Below are positions 4,346 through 5,062 of a stretch of DNA of 5,062 nucleotides, piece after piece. Positions within the stretch are counted from its first letter, which is position 1. Each line of letters opens with the position of its first letter. The stretch lies in the NCBI GenBank assembly GCA_014859755.1, contig JACUTO010000114.1, positions 1 through 5,062 on the forward strand, in the 5' to 3' direction. The DNA comes from Candidatus Bathyarchaeota archaeon. GTDB taxonomy: Archaea; Thermoproteota; Bathyarchaeia; Bathyarchaeales; Bathyarchaeaceae. The translations under genes and the position numbers were made by a program. The notes below the pieces were generated by a model, which was given only the letters and a program-made list of their open reading frames with translations, was not told where the DNA came from and did not search any database.

Positions 4346-5062
4346 CTACGCGAAGTAGGCTATGCTCTTCGCCAGGTCTGGGCGTCCCATCTTCAGGGCT
4401 GCTATGGCTACGGCGTAGACTAGGCTGAATGTGAGGCTGTTGTGGATGGCGGCGTTGGCCAGTCCCTTCCAGGTGAACTGGTGGTAATGGAGGCGCGTCT
4501 TCACGCGGCCTATGTAACCCTCAACCATGGCTCTGAGTCGCTTGTAAACAAGCCGCTTCCACTCTGGGCCTTCCACGTCGATGCGCCCCTTCACGACCAG
4601 TTCTTCAGGCGGGTTAACCCTCCACCTCAGCCTACGCCACGGGATGACGTGCCCTATCTTCCTCTCCTCCAAAACGGTGAAGACAGACTGAGACTCGAAC
4701 TGACTGTCTCCGACAACGAGTTCAACCTCTAAGTCTTCACCCAACACCTCGTCTAGGAGCTGTTCCACCATCATTTTCTCGTTGACGTTTGCCGGAGCCT
4801 CCACGTGACCTAGGGGGAAGCCCTCCACATCAACAAAGAACAGGCTTCGGTAGCCCAAGTAGAAACCTTTTGGGCCTCTACCCACCCGGGCTTCAGGATC
4901 TCCCAAGCCCTTCCGAGCGTCGTGTGGATCCCTGCTGGACCAGACTGGGAGGTCTGTGCCGTCTACCGCAGACGCTTGAACAAGCCCGGCTGCCAACAGA
5001 GGATGTGTGGCTCCTAATCTGATTGCTTCATGACGTAGATACCGCTCTATGGCGCGGAAGCC
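4346..5062 (-). CDS. DDE transposase (IS4/IS5-like, DDE_Tnp_1 type), N-terminus off window
   Basis: The minus-strand frame is open from the window edge to TAG at 4348-4346, 238 codons, so the true start lies beyond 5062. A TTG at 4996 would be an internal codon, because 22 in-frame codons precede it. The RNase H-like catalytic triad is visible: Asp in AVDGTDLPVW (codon 4963-4961), Asp in LVVGDSQFES (4708-4706) and Glu in MVEGYIGRVKTRL (4522-4520). The usual spacing and the post-Glu K/R pattern of IS4/IS5-group enzymes are kept. The end, NAAIHNSLTFSLVYAVAIAA, is a typical C-terminal helix. The visible catalytic core is intact, so the enzyme could be active. The gene is clearly richer in G and C, especially at third positions, than the rest of the window, which fits recent arrival by transfer. 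I could not assign the exact IS group. Confidence 0.9.
   Translation of the reverse strand, partial: GFRAIERYLRHEAIRLGATHPLLAAGLVQASAVDGTDLPVWSSRDPHDARKGLGDPEARVGRGPKGFYLGYRSLFFVDVEGFPLGHVEAPANVNEKMMVEQLLDEVLGEDLEVELVVGDSQFESQSVFTVLEERKIGHVIPWRRLRWRVNPPEELVVKGRIDVEGPEWKRLVYKRLRAMVEGYIGRVKTRLHYHQFTWKGLANAAIHNSLTFSLVYAVAIAALKMGRPDLAKSIAYFA
4346..5062 (-). mobile_element. Part of an insertion sequence
   Basis: The transposase gene and its base composition mark this as part of an insertion sequence. The element end lies somewhere below 4346, most likely between 4175 and 4345. I could not recognise a terminal inverted repeat because the partner end is beyond the window, so the limits given are those of the visible coding part only. 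Confidence 0.7.

Noticed and set aside
4442..5022. Plus-strand open frames opposite the transposase
   Set aside because: Shadow frames produced by the G+C-rich third positions of the minus-strand transposase.

Overview
The window looks like DNA from an archaeon. Evidence: AT-rich TATA-type promoter elements about 40-60 bases before genes, GGTGA/GGAG ribosome-binding sites, TTG used as a start codon, an energy-converting [NiFe]-hydrogenase and a divergent cis-prenyltransferase. An uncultured member of the Thermoproteota/Bathyarchaeia is my best guess, but that is inference; no marker gene here fixes the lineage.

Layout. (1) Positions 1-2046, minus strand: the first three genes of a membrane-bound group 4 [NiFe]-hydrogenase operon, with its own TATA box near 2033-2040. 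The order is small electron-transfer subunit (NuoB/EchC-like), catalytic large subunit (NuoD/EchE-like), then a proton-channel membrane subunit (NuoH/EchB-like) that runs off the left edge. Together they would couple electron flow between a low-potential donor and H+/H2 to ion movement across the membrane. No NuoC-like gene lies between the small and large subunits. (2) About 2049-2303, plus strand: a broken remnant of the C-terminal domain of Sua5 (tRNA threonylcarbamoyladenosine synthesis), interrupted by TAG and lacking the catalytic domain. (3) 2304-2542: a convergent intergenic region with a long GC/AT inverted repeat and a second hairpin. (4) 2543-3202, minus strand: a cis-prenyltransferase (UppS family) with an altered internal motif. 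(5) 3293-3884, plus strand: two small genes of unknown function, transcribed divergently from uppS out of a 90-base shared promoter region. (6) 3885-4345: a gene-poor convergent intergenic stretch with two near-perfect 18-base palindromes and another copy of the GC/AT repeat. (7) 4346-5062, minus strand: the C-terminal part of a DDE (IS4/IS5-like) transposase, visibly more G+C-rich than its surroundings and cut by the right edge.

The most unusual feature is a bipartite 23-24 base repeat (GCGCGCGGG, three variable bases, RTTAAATAATT). It occurs three times, only in the two convergent intergenic regions, and brackets the uppS/small-gene block. I did not find a clearly new multi-gene system. The two small unknown genes and the repeat family are the best candidates for undescribed biology.
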